DNA of 64,000 nt from an uncultured Dorea sp. (GTDB lineage: Bacteria; Bacillota_A; Clostridia; Lachnospirales; Lachnospiraceae), in the NCBI GenBank assembly GCA_910578865.1, contig CAJTRM010000004.1, positions 1 to 64,000 on the forward strand, given 5' to 3'. Every line of letters starts with the position of its first letter. Position 1 is the first letter of the stretch. A program made the position numbers and the translations under genes. This document shows positions 42,735 through 51,180 of this stretch, in pieces. The notes under the pieces were generated by a model that saw only the letters and a list, made by a program, of their open reading frames with translations, had not been told where the DNA came from and ran no database searches.

Positions 42735-43019
42735 ATGAAATTAGTACCATTGGGAGACAGAGTTGTGTTAAAGCAGATGGTAGCGGAAGAGACTACGAAG
42801 TCCGGTATCGTTATTCCGGGACAGTCCAAGGAAAAACCGCAGCAGGCAGAAGTGGTCGCTGTAGGTCCGGGCGGTACTGTGGACGGAAAAGAAGTGACAA
42901 TGAACGTTTCTGTAGGAGCACAGGTTATCTATTCAAAATATGCCGGAACAACGGTAGAGATTGAAGATGAGGAATATATCATCGTAAAGCAGGATGACAT
43001 TCTGGCTGTCATTGAGTAA
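42735..43019 (+). CDS. groES: co-chaperonin GroES
   Basis: A 94-residue GroES: MKLVPLGDRVVLKQMVAEET, TKSGIVIPGQSKEKPQQAEV (mobile loop region) and EYIIVKQDDILAVIE at the end. It forms a heptameric lid on GroEL. Start ATG 42735 follows AAGGAGGA; the in-frame ATG at 42687 sits within CIRCE and would add 16 residues, and is rejected. Cotranscribed with groEL (36-bp gap), controlled by CIRCE/HrcA. Confidence 0.98.
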   Translation: MKLVPLGDRVVLKQMVAEETTKSGIVIPGQSKEKPQQAEVVAVGPGGTVDGKEVTMNVSVGAQVIYSKYAGTTVEIEDEEYIIVKQDDILAVIE

Positions 43020-43055
43020 TTAAGATTATAAATATATTTTAGGAGGCATAAAACT

Positions 43056-44681
43056 ATGGCAAAAGAGATTAAATACGGCGCAGAGGCGAGAGCCGCTTTG
43101 GAAGCCGGAGTAAACCAGCTGGCTGATACTGTAAGAGTAACACTTGGACCTAAGGGACGCAATGTTGTCCTTGACAAATCTTTCGGCGCTCCGCTGATCA
43201 CAAACGACGGTGTAACGATTGCCAAAGAGATCGAGCTTGAGGATGCATTTGAGAATATGGGCGCGCAGCTCATTAAGGAAGTGGCATCCAAAACCAATGA
43301 TGTAGCCGGAGACGGAACAACAACGGCAACTGTCCTTGCTCAGGCAATGGTTCATGAAGGGATGAAGAATCTGGCAGCAGGCGCGAACCCGATTATCCTC
43401 AGAAAAGGTATGAAGAAGGCAACCGATAAGGCAGTAGAGGCAATCGCACTGATGTCCAGCAAGGTAACAGGAAAGGATCAGATTGCAAAGGTAGCAGCAA
43501 TCTCCGCAGGGGATGCAGAGGTTGGAGAGATGGTTGCAGATGCAATGGAAAAGGTATCAAACGACGGTGTCATTACTATCGAAGAGTCCAAGACCATGAA
43601 GACAGAGCTTGACCTTGTAGAAGGTATGCAGTTTGACCGTGGATATGTTTCCGCATATATGGCAACTGACATGGATAAGATGGAGGCCAATCTGGATGAT
43701 CCTTACATCATGATCACAGATAAGAAGATCTCGAATATTCAGGACATTCTGCCGATTCTTGAGCAGATCGTGCAGTCCGGCTCAAGACTTCTCATCATTG
43801 CGGAGGATATTGAGGGAGAGGCACTTACTACACTGATTGTAAATAAGCTGCGCGGAACTTTCAATGTTGTTGCTGTTAAGGCGCCGGGATATGGTGACAG
43901 AAGGAAAGAGATGTTAAAGGACATTGCAATCCTGACAGGCGGCCAGGTCATCAGCGATGAGCTTGGAATGGACTTAAAGGAAGCTACTCTGGATCAGCTC
44001 GGCCGTGCAAAATCTGTAAAGGTGCAGAAAGAAAACACAGTGATCGTAGACGGCCTTGGAGACAAGAAAGGAATTTCTGACCGTGTGGCACAGATCAAGG
44101 CACAGATTGAGGAGACAACATCTGACTTTGACAGAGAGAAGCTTCAGGAAAGGCTTGCAAAGCTTGCCGGCGGTGTGGCAGTAATCCGTGTAGGAGCTGC
44201 GACAGAGACAGAAATGAAGGAAGCAAAACTCCGTATGGAAGATGCACTTGCAGCTACAAGGGCAGCAGTGGAAGAAGGTATTATCGCAGGCGGCGGTTCT
44301 GCATATATTCATGCGGCAAAGGAAGTAGCCAAAATGGTAACTGAGATGGACGGAGATGAAAAGACAGGAGCCAACGTGGTACTGAAGGCGCTGGAGTCTC
44401 CGCTGTTCCGCATCGCAGTCAATGCAGGACTTGAAGGCGCTGTCATCATCAGCAAAGTAGCAGATACAAAGCCGGGCATGGGCTTTGACGTGCTGACAGA
44501 GTCCTATGTAGATATGGTAGAGTGCGGCATTCTTGATCCTGCAAAGGTTACAAGAAGTGCACTTCAGAATGCAACGAGCGTGGCATCTACACTGCTCACA
44601 ACAGAATCTGTTGTTGCAAATATTAAAGAAGATGTACCGGCAATGCCTGCAGGGGCAGGAGCCGGAATGGGCATGATGTAA
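43056..44681 (+). CDS. groEL: chaperonin GroEL
   Basis: A 541-residue 60-kDa chaperonin. Motifs: VTLGPKGRNVVLDKSFGAPL, NDVAGDGTTTATVLAQAM (ATPase), KAPGYGDRRKEMLKDIAILT (apical/intermediate), AAVEEGIIAGGGSAYIHAAK and the C-terminal Gly/Met tail AGAGAGMGMM. Start ATG 43056 follows TAGGAGGC. It is the second gene of the groESL operon and is closed by a strong terminator (44705-44733). Confidence 0.98.
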   Translation: MAKEIKYGAEARAALEAGVNQLADTVRVTLGPKGRNVVLDKSFGAPLITNDGVTIAKEIELEDAFENMGAQLIKEVASKTNDVAGDGTTTATVLAQAMVHEGMKNLAAGANPIILRKGMKKATDKAVEAIALMSSKVTGKDQIAKVAAISAGDAEVGEMVADAMEKVSNDGVITIEESKTMKTELDLVEGMQFDRGYVSAYMATDMDKMEANLDDPYIMITDKKISNIQDILPILEQIVQSGSRLLIIAEDIEGEALTTLIVNKLRGTFNVVAVKAPGYGDRRKEMLKDIAILTGGQVISDELGMDLKEATLDQLGRAKSVKVQKENTVIVDGLGDKKGISDRVAQIKAQIEETTSDFDREKLQERLAKLAGGVAVIRVGAATETEMKEAKLRMEDALAATRAAVEEGIIAGGGSAYIHAAKEVAKMVTEMDGDEKTGANVVLKALESPLFRIAVNAGLEGAVIISKVADTKPGMGFDVLTESYVDMVECGILDPAKVTRSALQNATSVASTLLTTESVVANIKEDVPAMPAGAGAGMGMM

Positions 44682-44704
44682 GATCCGTGAATATAAAATT
44701 TTTG

Positions 44705-44733
44705 AAAACTCCCTATGAAGGGAGTTTTCTTTT
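44705..44733 (+). terminator. intrinsic terminator of groESL
   Basis: AAAACTCCCT, ATGA loop, AGGGAGTTTT, then CTTTTT; perfect 10-bp stem 23 nt after the groEL stop. Confidence 0.9.
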
Positions 44734-44786
44734 TGGGGTAAACTATGGTACAATAAATACATGAAGGACAAGTTGGAGGAAGAGAT

Positions 44787-45281
44787 ATGAGTGACTTTTA
44801 TACAGAACAATTGATTAAAAAAAGAAAAACCGGAAAAGATCTGGTGATTCAGATCCTGCTCGTGATGGCGGTAATTGTATCCTGTCTGGTAATCTTTATC
44901 TTTCCGCTGGGGATCATCCTGCCGGTCGGAGTGGCAGTCCTGGCCATATTTTTAAACAACAGGCTGGATGTAGAGTATGAATATCTGTATGTAAACGGGG
45001 ATCTGGATATTGATAAGATTATGCATAAGGCCAAAAGGAAACGCGTATGTTCTGTGAATATTGCAGACATGGAGCTTCTGGCGCCGGCAGATGCCGGAGA
45101 ACTGCGGCAGTTTCAGCGGGCCAAGGTGTATGACTTTACATCCTGCACAGGAAATGATAATGTATACGCACTGATCATTGTGGGGAAAGGTGAACAGAAA
45201 AAGATCTTGTTCGAGCCAAATGATCAGATCGTGGAAGGATTTTTTATGATGGCTCCGAGAAAAGTTGTCCGGAAAAAATAA
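44787..45281 (+). CDS. DUF6106-like membrane protein
   Basis: A 164-residue protein with two closely spaced membrane segments (~22-42 VIQILLVMAVIVSCLVIFIF and ~44-60 LGIILPVGVAVLAIFLNN) and a C-terminal cytoplasmic domain (YEYLYVNGDLDIDKIMHKAK, RRKRVCSVNI-like block, YDFTSCTGNDNVYALIIVGK). The pattern recalls the DUF6106 family common in Lachnospiraceae; no function is known. Start ATG 44787 with TTGGAGGAAG upstream. Confidence 0.75.
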   Translation: MSDFYTEQLIKKRKTGKDLVIQILLVMAVIVSCLVIFIFPLGIILPVGVAVLAIFLNNRLDVEYEYLYVNGDLDIDKIMHKAKRKRVCSVNIADMELLAPADAGELRQFQRAKVYDFTSCTGNDNVYALIIVGKGEQKKILFEPNDQIVEGFFMMAPRKVVRKK

Positions 45282-45289
45282 AAAACCAG

Positions 45290-45319
45290 TTGACAACCGG
45301 CGGTGAAATTGGTTATTAT
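45290..45319 (+). promoter_or_regulatory. promoter of guaB
   Basis: TTGACA (45290-45295), 18-bp spacer, TATTAT (45314-45319). The leader then has a hairpin (45346-45376). Confidence 0.6.
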
Positions 45320-45345
45320 AGCATTTAATATACAAAATTGTTTTA

Positions 45346-45376
45346 TCATCCGTCCTGCCGCATCAGGGGCGGATGA
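45346..45376 (+). other. leader hairpin upstream of guaB
   Basis: ATCATCCG pairs with CGGATGAT around a CG-rich loop, in the 5' leader of guaB. No T-run follows and the conserved core of a purine riboswitch is absent. Role unknown. Confidence 0.4.
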
Positions 45377-45417
45377 TTGTAACATATGGATAAAGAGAGA
45401 AAGGAAAGGAGATTACC

Positions 45418-46872
45418 ATGGGAAAGATTATTGGGGAAGGAATTACATTTGATGATGTATTGTTGGTGCCGTCATATTCAGAGGTGATTCCAAATCAGGT
45501 GGATCTGTCTACAGATCTTACAAAAAAGATCAGGCTTAATATACCGATGATGAGTGCAGGTATGGATACTGTTACCGAGCACCGCATGGCAATAGCTATG
45601 GCACGTCAGGGGGGGATCGGTATTATCCACAAAAATATGTCAGTTGCAAGGCAGGCAGAAGAGGTTGATAAAGTAAAGCGTTCTGAGAACGGAGTTATTA
45701 CAGATCCGTTCTATCTTTCCCCGGAGCATACTCTGGCAGATGCAAATAATCTGATGGGTAAGTTCAGAATCTCCGGTGTCCCGATCACAGAAGGGAAAAA
45801 ACTGGTTGGAATCATTACCAACCGTGACCTGAAGTTCGAAGAAGATTTCACGAAGAAAATTAAAGAGTCTATGACTTCTGAAGGTCTGATTACTGCCCTG
45901 GAGGGGACAACGCTGGAAGAGGCAAAGCAGATTCTTGCAAAAGCAAGGAAGGAAAAGCTTCCGATTGTAGATAAGGATTTTAATCTAAAAGGTCTGATTA
46001 CTATTAAAGATATTGAAAAACAGATCAAATATCCGTTGTCGGCAAAGGATTCCCAGGGAAGGCTCCTGTGCGGAGCTGCGATCGGCATCACCGCGAATTG
46101 TCTGGAACGTGCCCAGGAGCTGGTGAATGCTCATGTGGATGTGGTAGTCATGGATTCTGCCCATGGTCATTCTGCCAATGTGCTCCGTACCGTAGATATG
46201 GTAAAAACCAAGTTCCCGGATCTGCAGGTGATTGCAGGCAATGTGGCAACAGGTGCGGCAGCGGAGGCTTTGATCAAGGCAGGTGCGGATGCGGTGAAGG
46301 TGGGCATCGGTCCGGGCTCTATCTGTACCACCCGTGTGGTTGCAGGTATCGGCGTTCCGCAGATTACAGCAGTTATGGATTGCTATGAGGCGGCGGATAA
46401 GTATGGGATTCCGGTGATTGCGGACGGCGGGATCAAATATTCCGGCGATATGACCAAGGCAATTGCAGCAGGAGCCAATGTATGCATGATGGGAAGTATT
46501 TTTGCAGGATGCGACGAAAGCCCGGGTACTTTTGAATTGTATCAGGGGAGGAAATATAAAGTATACCGCGGCATGGGTTCTATTGCTGCTATGGAAAACG
46601 GAAGCAAGGACCGTTATTTCCAGAGCGACGCGAAGAAACTGGTTCCGGAAGGAGTAGAGGGGCGCGTGGCATACAAAGGAACAGTGGAGGATACTGTATT
46701 CCAGTTGATGGGCGGACTCCGTTCCGGTATGGGCTACTGCGGTACTCCTACCGTTGAAGATTTGAAGAAGAACGGACAGTTTGTAAAGATTTCTTCGGCA
46801 TCTTTGAAGGAGAGTCATCCTCATGATATACATATCACGAAGGAAGCACCGAATTATAGCGTGGACGAGTAG
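45418..46872 (+). CDS. guaB: inosine-5'-monophosphate dehydrogenase
   Basis: A 484-residue enzyme that oxidises IMP to XMP, the committed step to GMP. EGITFDDVLLVPSYSEVIP at the start, two CBS repeats (~95-205), MDSAHGHSANVLRTVDMVKT, the catalytic-loop GPGSICTTRVVAGIGVPQ with the active Cys, IADGGIKYSGDMTKAIAAGA and YRGMGSIAAMENGSKDRYFQ (flap). The start ATG 45418 follows AAAGGAGATT. GuaB output sets GTP, which CodY (encoded 3 kb upstream) senses; no direct link is encoded here. Confidence 0.98.
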   Translation: MGKIIGEGITFDDVLLVPSYSEVIPNQVDLSTDLTKKIRLNIPMMSAGMDTVTEHRMAIAMARQGGIGIIHKNMSVARQAEEVDKVKRSENGVITDPFYLSPEHTLADANNLMGKFRISGVPITEGKKLVGIITNRDLKFEEDFTKKIKESMTSEGLITALEGTTLEEAKQILAKARKEKLPIVDKDFNLKGLITIKDIEKQIKYPLSAKDSQGRLLCGAAIGITANCLERAQELVNAHVDVVVMDSAHGHSANVLRTVDMVKTKFPDLQVIAGNVATGAAAEALIKAGADAVKVGIGPGSICTTRVVAGIGVPQITAVMDCYEAADKYGIPVIADGGIKYSGDMTKAIAAGANVCMMGSIFAGCDESPGTFELYQGRKYKVYRGMGSIAAMENGSKDRYFQSDAKKLVPEGVEGRVAYKGTVEDTVFQLMGGLRSGMGYCGTPTVEDLKKNGQFVKISSASLKESHPHDIHITKEAPNYSVDE

Positions 46873-46908
46873 GGGCAGACAGTTACAGGGGTGTCCGTAT
46901 GGGTATCA

Positions 46909-46953
46909 GAAGCCGGAGAGGTAAATGGAGGGCCATTTACACCTCCGGCTTTC
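46909..46953 (+). terminator. terminator after guaB
   Basis: AAGCCGGAGAGGTAAATGG and CCATTTACACCTCCGGCTT form a long, slightly bulged stem with a short loop, then TCATAGTTT. Confidence 0.8.
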
Positions 46954-47018
46954 ATAGTTTCGGCAGAGTTTGCCGTGCCGGTATTTGATTAAGATCAGAA
47001 AAATGGGAGGGATTAAAT

Positions 47019-48050
47019 ATGAGAAATTTGTTTGGAAAGACATCTGCAGGCGAAGAGGCGTATTTGTATGAATTGAAAAACGGGAACGGTATGTCAGTGC
47101 TGGTTTCCGATTATGGGGCTACGATCGTCGGTATCATAGTTCCGGATGGGAAAGGCGGGAAGAAAGACGTCGTGCTTGGGTATGATGATGTGTCCGGCTA
47201 TGAAGCGGGGACCTGCTTTTTCGGAGGTGTGATCGGGAGAGTGGCAAACCGCATCGGCGGGGCGCAGTTTGAACTGGGAGGTAAAACATACTGCCTGGCG
47301 AAAAATGACCACGGGAACACGCTGCACAGCGGTGTCCCTTTTACCAGCCAGAGGATCTGGAATGTGGCGGAAATCAAGGAGAGTGGTGTTACACTATCAC
47401 TTTACAGCCCGGATATGGATCAAGGCTATCCGGGCAATGTGGAGCTTAAGGTGACTTACCATCTGACAGAGGAGAATGAATTAGTCATCCGGTACGCTGG
47501 AGTGCCGGACAGAGATACTTTGCTGAATCTGACAAACCACAGCTATTTTAACCTTGCAGGGCATGATTCCGGGGATATCCTCTCCCAGGAGGTGGTGATC
47601 TGTGCGGATGCTTTTACAAGGGCAGACGCCGAGTCCATTCCTACAGGAGAGATCGTCCCGGTTGAGGGTACTCCCATGGACTTTCGGACTCCGAAGGAAA
47701 TCGGGCAGGAGATAGAGGCCGACTATGAGGCACTTCGCTTCGGAGAAGGATATGACCATAATTATGTGCTGAATGGCGCCGGTATGCGGAAGGTGGCGGC
47801 CATGTCTGCGAAGGATACAAAAATCTCCATGGAGGTATATACAGATCTTCCGGGAATGCAGTTTTATACTGCGAATTTTGTAGACGGGGAGAAAGGAAAA
47901 GAGGGAGCCGTCTACGGAAAGAGAAGCGGAGCCTGTTTTGAGACACAGTATTTTCCGGATGCCGTACATAAAGAAAATTTTGCGTCGCCGGTTGTGAGGG
48001 GCGGAGAGGAATATCATACTACGACCGTGTATAAGTTTTATAGAGAGTAG
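47019..48050 (+). CDS. galM: aldose 1-epimerase
   Basis: A 343-residue galactose mutarotase interconverting alpha and beta anomers. YGATIVGIIVPDGKGGKKDV, GVIGRVANRIGGAQFELGGK, NDHGNTLHSG (catalytic His), LTNHSYFNLAGHDSGDIL with the second His, and FETQYFPDAVHKENF bearing the catalytic Glu. Start ATG 47019 with TGGGAGGG upstream. It stands alone after the guaB terminator, so no Leloir operon is visible here. Confidence 0.95.
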   Translation: MRNLFGKTSAGEEAYLYELKNGNGMSVLVSDYGATIVGIIVPDGKGGKKDVVLGYDDVSGYEAGTCFFGGVIGRVANRIGGAQFELGGKTYCLAKNDHGNTLHSGVPFTSQRIWNVAEIKESGVTLSLYSPDMDQGYPGNVELKVTYHLTEENELVIRYAGVPDRDTLLNLTNHSYFNLAGHDSGDILSQEVVICADAFTRADAESIPTGEIVPVEGTPMDFRTPKEIGQEIEADYEALRFGEGYDHNYVLNGAGMRKVAAMSAKDTKISMEVYTDLPGMQFYTANFVDGEKGKEGAVYGKRSGACFETQYFPDAVHKENFASPVVRGGEEYHTTTVYKFYRE

Positions 48051-48063
48051 ATGTTCAGGAGCA

Positions 48064-48078
48064 AATCTTCAGAAAATC
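48064..48078 (+). promoter_or_regulatory. candidate CodY box
   Basis: AATCTTCAGAAAATC differs at two positions from the CodY consensus AATTTTCWGAAAATT and sits 40 bp ahead of the amidase gene. Only a candidate; two mismatches occur by chance now and then in AT-rich DNA. Confidence 0.3.
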
Positions 48079-48117
48079 CTAAGTAACTTTTCATAAAATT
48101 TATAGAAAAGGTGTGTT

Positions 48118-48858
48118 ATGATAATACCAGATTTCAGATGGAGAGTTTACGAAAAGATGAGTAAGAGAAGAAACGAAAGAACACGCCGGAAAAAGATGTC
48201 TCCGGCTGCGAAGAAGCGGAGGATTCAGCGTAATATCCGTATAGGTGTGGCCGTCCTGGCGGTTCTGACTGTGATTGCGGGAGCCATAAGAATTATGAAG
48301 CCGTCCTGGCTCACCGATGATTACTTTGAGCTTGACAGTGATGCGATTGATGCATGCAGGCCGGAGATTGATGTGGAGCTTCTTACAGTCAACCCGTATT
48401 CCAGGCCCGGGACAGAGACAAAGAAGATACGCGGGCTTGTCATACACTATACGGCGAACCCGGGTGCAAGCGCTATGGGGAACCGGAATTATTTTGAAGG
48501 GTTAAAGGACAGTCATGCGACAGAGGCGAGCAGCAATTTTATTGTAGGGCTTGAGGGAGAGATCGTGCAGTGTGTTCCCACCTGGGAGGTGGCATATGCT
48601 TCCAATAACCGGAATATAGACACAGTTTCTATTGAATGCTGCCATCCGGACGAGAGCGGAAAGTTTAAGAAAGAGACATATCGGTCTATGGTCTATCTGA
48701 GTGCATGGCTCTGTATGAAATTTGACCTTGATGAGGATGATATTATCCGCCATTATGATGTGACGGGAAAGAATTGTCCGAAATATTTTGTGGAGGACGA
48801 AAAAGCCTGGGAGCAGTTCCGAAAGGATGTGGGCGAAGCGCTCAAGAAGGCGAAATAG
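48118..48858 (+). CDS. N-acetylmuramoyl-L-alanine amidase (PGRP/amidase-2 type)
   Basis: A 246-residue, membrane-anchored wall hydrolase. Basic N-terminus (SKRRNERTRRKKMSPAAKKR), one membrane segment (~42-58, IGVAVLAVLTVIAGAI), then an amidase-2 domain: KKIRGLVIHYTANPGASAMG (zinc His), SSNFIVGLEGEIVQCVPTWE, DTVSIECCHPDESGKF and IRHYDVTGKNCPKYF (zinc His and catalytic Lys region). It cuts the MurNAc-L-Ala bond in peptidoglycan. ATG 48118 has AAAAGGTG upstream; an in-frame ATG at 48157 (MSKRRNERTR) is a plausible alternative start. Confidence 0.88.
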   Translation: MIIPDFRWRVYEKMSKRRNERTRRKKMSPAAKKRRIQRNIRIGVAVLAVLTVIAGAIRIMKPSWLTDDYFELDSDAIDACRPEIDVELLTVNPYSRPGTETKKIRGLVIHYTANPGASAMGNRNYFEGLKDSHATEASSNFIVGLEGEIVQCVPTWEVAYASNNRNIDTVSIECCHPDESGKFKKETYRSMVYLSAWLCMKFDLDEDDIIRHYDVTGKNCPKYFVEDEKAWEQFRKDVGEALKKAK

Positions 48859-48901
48859 CAGGAGGCAAAGCGCTTCAAGGGCTTGATACCGGAATAGAAG
48901 G

Positions 48902-48937
48902 AAATGGAGAACAGCGGTGGGATGCTGTTCTCCATTT
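48902..48937. terminator. bidirectional terminator between the amidase and the reductase genes
   Basis: AAATGGAGAACAGC and GCTGTTCTCCATTT form a perfect 14-bp stem with an 8-nt loop, followed by TTTATAATG; the reverse strand is also flanked by T-rich sequence. Confidence 0.9.
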
Positions 48938-48957
48938 TTATAATGCTTTTTATTGTC

Positions 48958-50958
48958 TTACCGGTATCCAAGTCTTTCCAGCGTATTCAGTACCATATGC
49001 CGTCCGGCGTCGGTGCCGTCGATAATGCGTCTTGCGCGGACAGAATCCCCGATGTTCAGGATCTCCACATCCTCCCCTTCAAAGCCTGCTTCAATTGCCT
49101 CCCAGAGAGGGGCATATGCCTTCATGCCAAGGCATACAAAGCCGTAATCAAATGGGAGTTCTTCTTCCAGGCCATCGTGTTTTACGAGGAAGGAATGAGG
49201 GTTTACTTTCATCAGAGCGGTGTTCACCATCTGGCGTACATGATGCTTTTCCATGCACTCCTTCATACCGGAGGTAGAGGAAGCATCCAGACCGTTGCCG
49301 ATGGCAGGAAGCATCTCGATAATAGTAGTTTCTGCGCCGCGTGGTGCGAAGAATTCTACTACGTCAAGACCTACGGCGCCGCCGCCTACCACTGCCACTT
49401 TTTTGCCGGACAGGTCTTCCGGGTAATCCTGGATGTGGTTTATCATATCCTGGATGGAGTATACGCAGGCTTCCTTATTTCCAAGGTTTTCGTGCAGCCC
49501 CTCAATGGGAGGAAGAAGCGGTACGGAGCCGGTAGCGTTGACTACCAGATCCGGCCGGTATGTTTTGATCATGCCTACCGTGACATCTGCGTTTGTTATA
49601 ATTTTCAGGTTGTCAAGCTTTGCTGCACGGTGTTTTAAGTAGGACGGAAAATCAGCCAGTCTTGTCTTGGCAGGAATTTTGGAAATTTCCACAGACAGGC
49701 CGCCGACATGATCTTCCTTCTCAAGGAGCGTTACGTTACAGCCAACCTCTGCGGCGGTACATGCGGCTTCCATCCCGGCAGTTCCGGCTCCCACTACCAC
49801 TACGCTGCAGGGTTTGTTTATTTTTACCTTTTTGTATGCCTCGCCGTGGATGAGATCCGGATTGATAGTGCAGCGAAGCGGTTTGTTTCCGCCGATTCGG
49901 TTTCCGACACATCCTACGTTGCAGGAGATACATTTGCGGATATCACAGACATCTCCGTATCTCGCTTTGTTGCACCAGTCAGGATCTGCAATTAATCCGC
50001 GGCCAAGACCGATGAGATCGGCATCCTCTCTTGCCAGGATATCCTCTGCCACCTGCGGATCACGAATATTGCCGATAGCGATCGTCGGCTTATGGAATCT
50101 GTCCCGTACGGCTTTTGCCATGTATGCGCGCCATCCGTCTTCCAGATAGTTGGCGTCAATCTGGTACTGGATCGTGGGATTTAATGCAGCGGAGGTATCG
50201 AACAGATCTACTTCTTCATTCAGGAATTCCAGGTATTCCAGGCAATCCTCCACGGTATTGCCTCCCTCCACCAGTTCATCTACGCTGAGACGCAGTGAGA
50301 TGGGAACTCTTGGACCGATGGCTGCCCTTACTTCATCAATGACCATGCGGCAGAAACGTGCCCGATTTTCCGCACATCCGCCGAACTCGTCGGTACGGTC
50401 GTTCATGGTAGGAGACAGGAACTGGCTGATCAGATAGGAGTGTCCGGCATGGATCTCGATTAAGTCAAAGCCGGCATTGACCGCCCGTTTTGCGGCAATC
50501 CCATAATCTTTTGCAATGCTTACAAGTTCTTCCTTTGTAAGGGGACGGGGGATCTCTCCGCCGGGTTTGGAGGGGAGGGTAGAGGCGGATACAGGCTGCA
50601 TGCCGATACGGGAACTCATAGCGGAGGCGCCTGCATGGTTCAGCTGGATTCCGATGCAGGAGCCTTGTCTGTGACAGGCTTCCGTGAGGTTAAACAGGCG
50701 CGGGATGTAGCAGTCCTTGTCGATGCGGAGCTGGGTGGTTCCGTTGGACCCTTCCGGATATTTTACGCAGATATTTTCCACAAGGATCAATCCGGTGCCG
50801 CCTCTTGCTCTCAATTCATAATACTTGATGTGCTCGTCACTTAATTCACCGTTATGTCCTGCAAAATCACTGCCCATAGGCATCATGGCAACACGGTTCT
50901 TCATAGTCATGCCTCTTAAGGTCAGAGGGCTGAAAATGTGTGGGAAATTACGTTTCAT
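48958..50958 (-). CDS. NADH:flavin oxidoreductase / 2-enoate reductase family (BaiCD/BaiH-like), FMN, 4Fe-4S and FAD
   Basis: A 666-residue Old Yellow Enzyme-type reductase. An N-terminal FMN TIM barrel (IFSPLTLRGMTMKNRVAMMP, FDLIEIHAGHSYLISQFLSP, LIGLGRGLIADPDWCNKA), a 4Fe-4S motif CISCNVGCVG...C (C-x2-C-x3-C-x12-C) near 345-366, and a C-terminal dinucleotide-binding half (SVVVVGAGTAGMEAACTAAE, KKVAVVGGGAVGLDVVEFF). Same architecture as 2,4-dienoyl-CoA reductase, 2-enoate reductase and the bile-acid enzymes BaiCD/BaiH. The substrate (enoate, dienoyl-CoA, steroid, cinnamate) cannot be read. It is monocistronic on -, with ATATCACAATG start context and promoter at 51003-51031; no other bai genes are in the window. 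Confidence 0.9.
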   Translation of the reverse strand: MKRNFPHIFSPLTLRGMTMKNRVAMMPMGSDFAGHNGELSDEHIKYYELRARGGTGLILVENICVKYPEGSNGTTQLRIDKDCYIPRLFNLTEACHRQGSCIGIQLNHAGASAMSSRIGMQPVSASTLPSKPGGEIPRPLTKEELVSIAKDYGIAAKRAVNAGFDLIEIHAGHSYLISQFLSPTMNDRTDEFGGCAENRARFCRMVIDEVRAAIGPRVPISLRLSVDELVEGGNTVEDCLEYLEFLNEEVDLFDTSAALNPTIQYQIDANYLEDGWRAYMAKAVRDRFHKPTIAIGNIRDPQVAEDILAREDADLIGLGRGLIADPDWCNKARYGDVCDIRKCISCNVGCVGNRIGGNKPLRCTINPDLIHGEAYKKVKINKPCSVVVVGAGTAGMEAACTAAEVGCNVTLLEKEDHVGGLSVEISKIPAKTRLADFPSYLKHRAAKLDNLKIITNADVTVGMIKTYRPDLVVNATGSVPLLPPIEGLHENLGNKEACVYSIQDMINHIQDYPEDLSGKKVAVVGGGAVGLDVVEFFAPRGAETTIIEMLPAIGNGLDASSTSGMKECMEKHHVRQMVNTALMKVNPHSFLVKHDGLEEELPFDYGFVCLGMKAYAPLWEAIEAGFEGEDVEILNIGDSVRARRIIDGTDAGRHMVLNTLERLGYR

Positions 50959-51002
50959 TGTGATATCCTCCGTTGATAAAATAATGCTTTTTCTTTGTTT
51001 TT

Positions 51003-51031
51003 ATTATAATTCATTGTTAAAATTAAAACAA
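51003..51031 (-). promoter_or_regulatory. promoter of the flavin/Fe-S reductase gene
   Basis: On the minus strand TTGTTT (51031-51026), 17-bp spacer, TATAAT (51008-51003), 45 bp before the start codon. Confidence 0.55.
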
Positions 51032-51101
51032 ATTGGTGTTTTTGTACATTTTCATAGTTTTTTTCTATAGATTTTGCGTGCACAACACAGGAAAGAATAT
51101 G

Positions 51102-51130
51102 TTGCGGGGCTATAAAAATGTTGATATAAT
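51102..51130 (+). promoter_or_regulatory. promoter of the chorismate mutase-shikimate kinase gene
   Basis: TTGCGG (51102-51107), 17-bp spacer, TATAAT (51125-51130), 51 bp before the start. Confidence 0.55.
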
Positions 51131-51180
51131 AATACGAGTATATGCTGGCAGAAGAATGTACAACAAGGAGAAGAGGATAC

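Noticed and set aside
45320..45417. Purine riboswitch before guaB
   Set aside because: The leader has an ATATGG but lacks the paired loops and core nucleotides of the purine aptamer.
48904..49638. Plus strand 244-codon frame antisense to the flavin reductase
   Set aside because: Shadow of a GC-rich conserved gene on minus; begins within the terminator stem.
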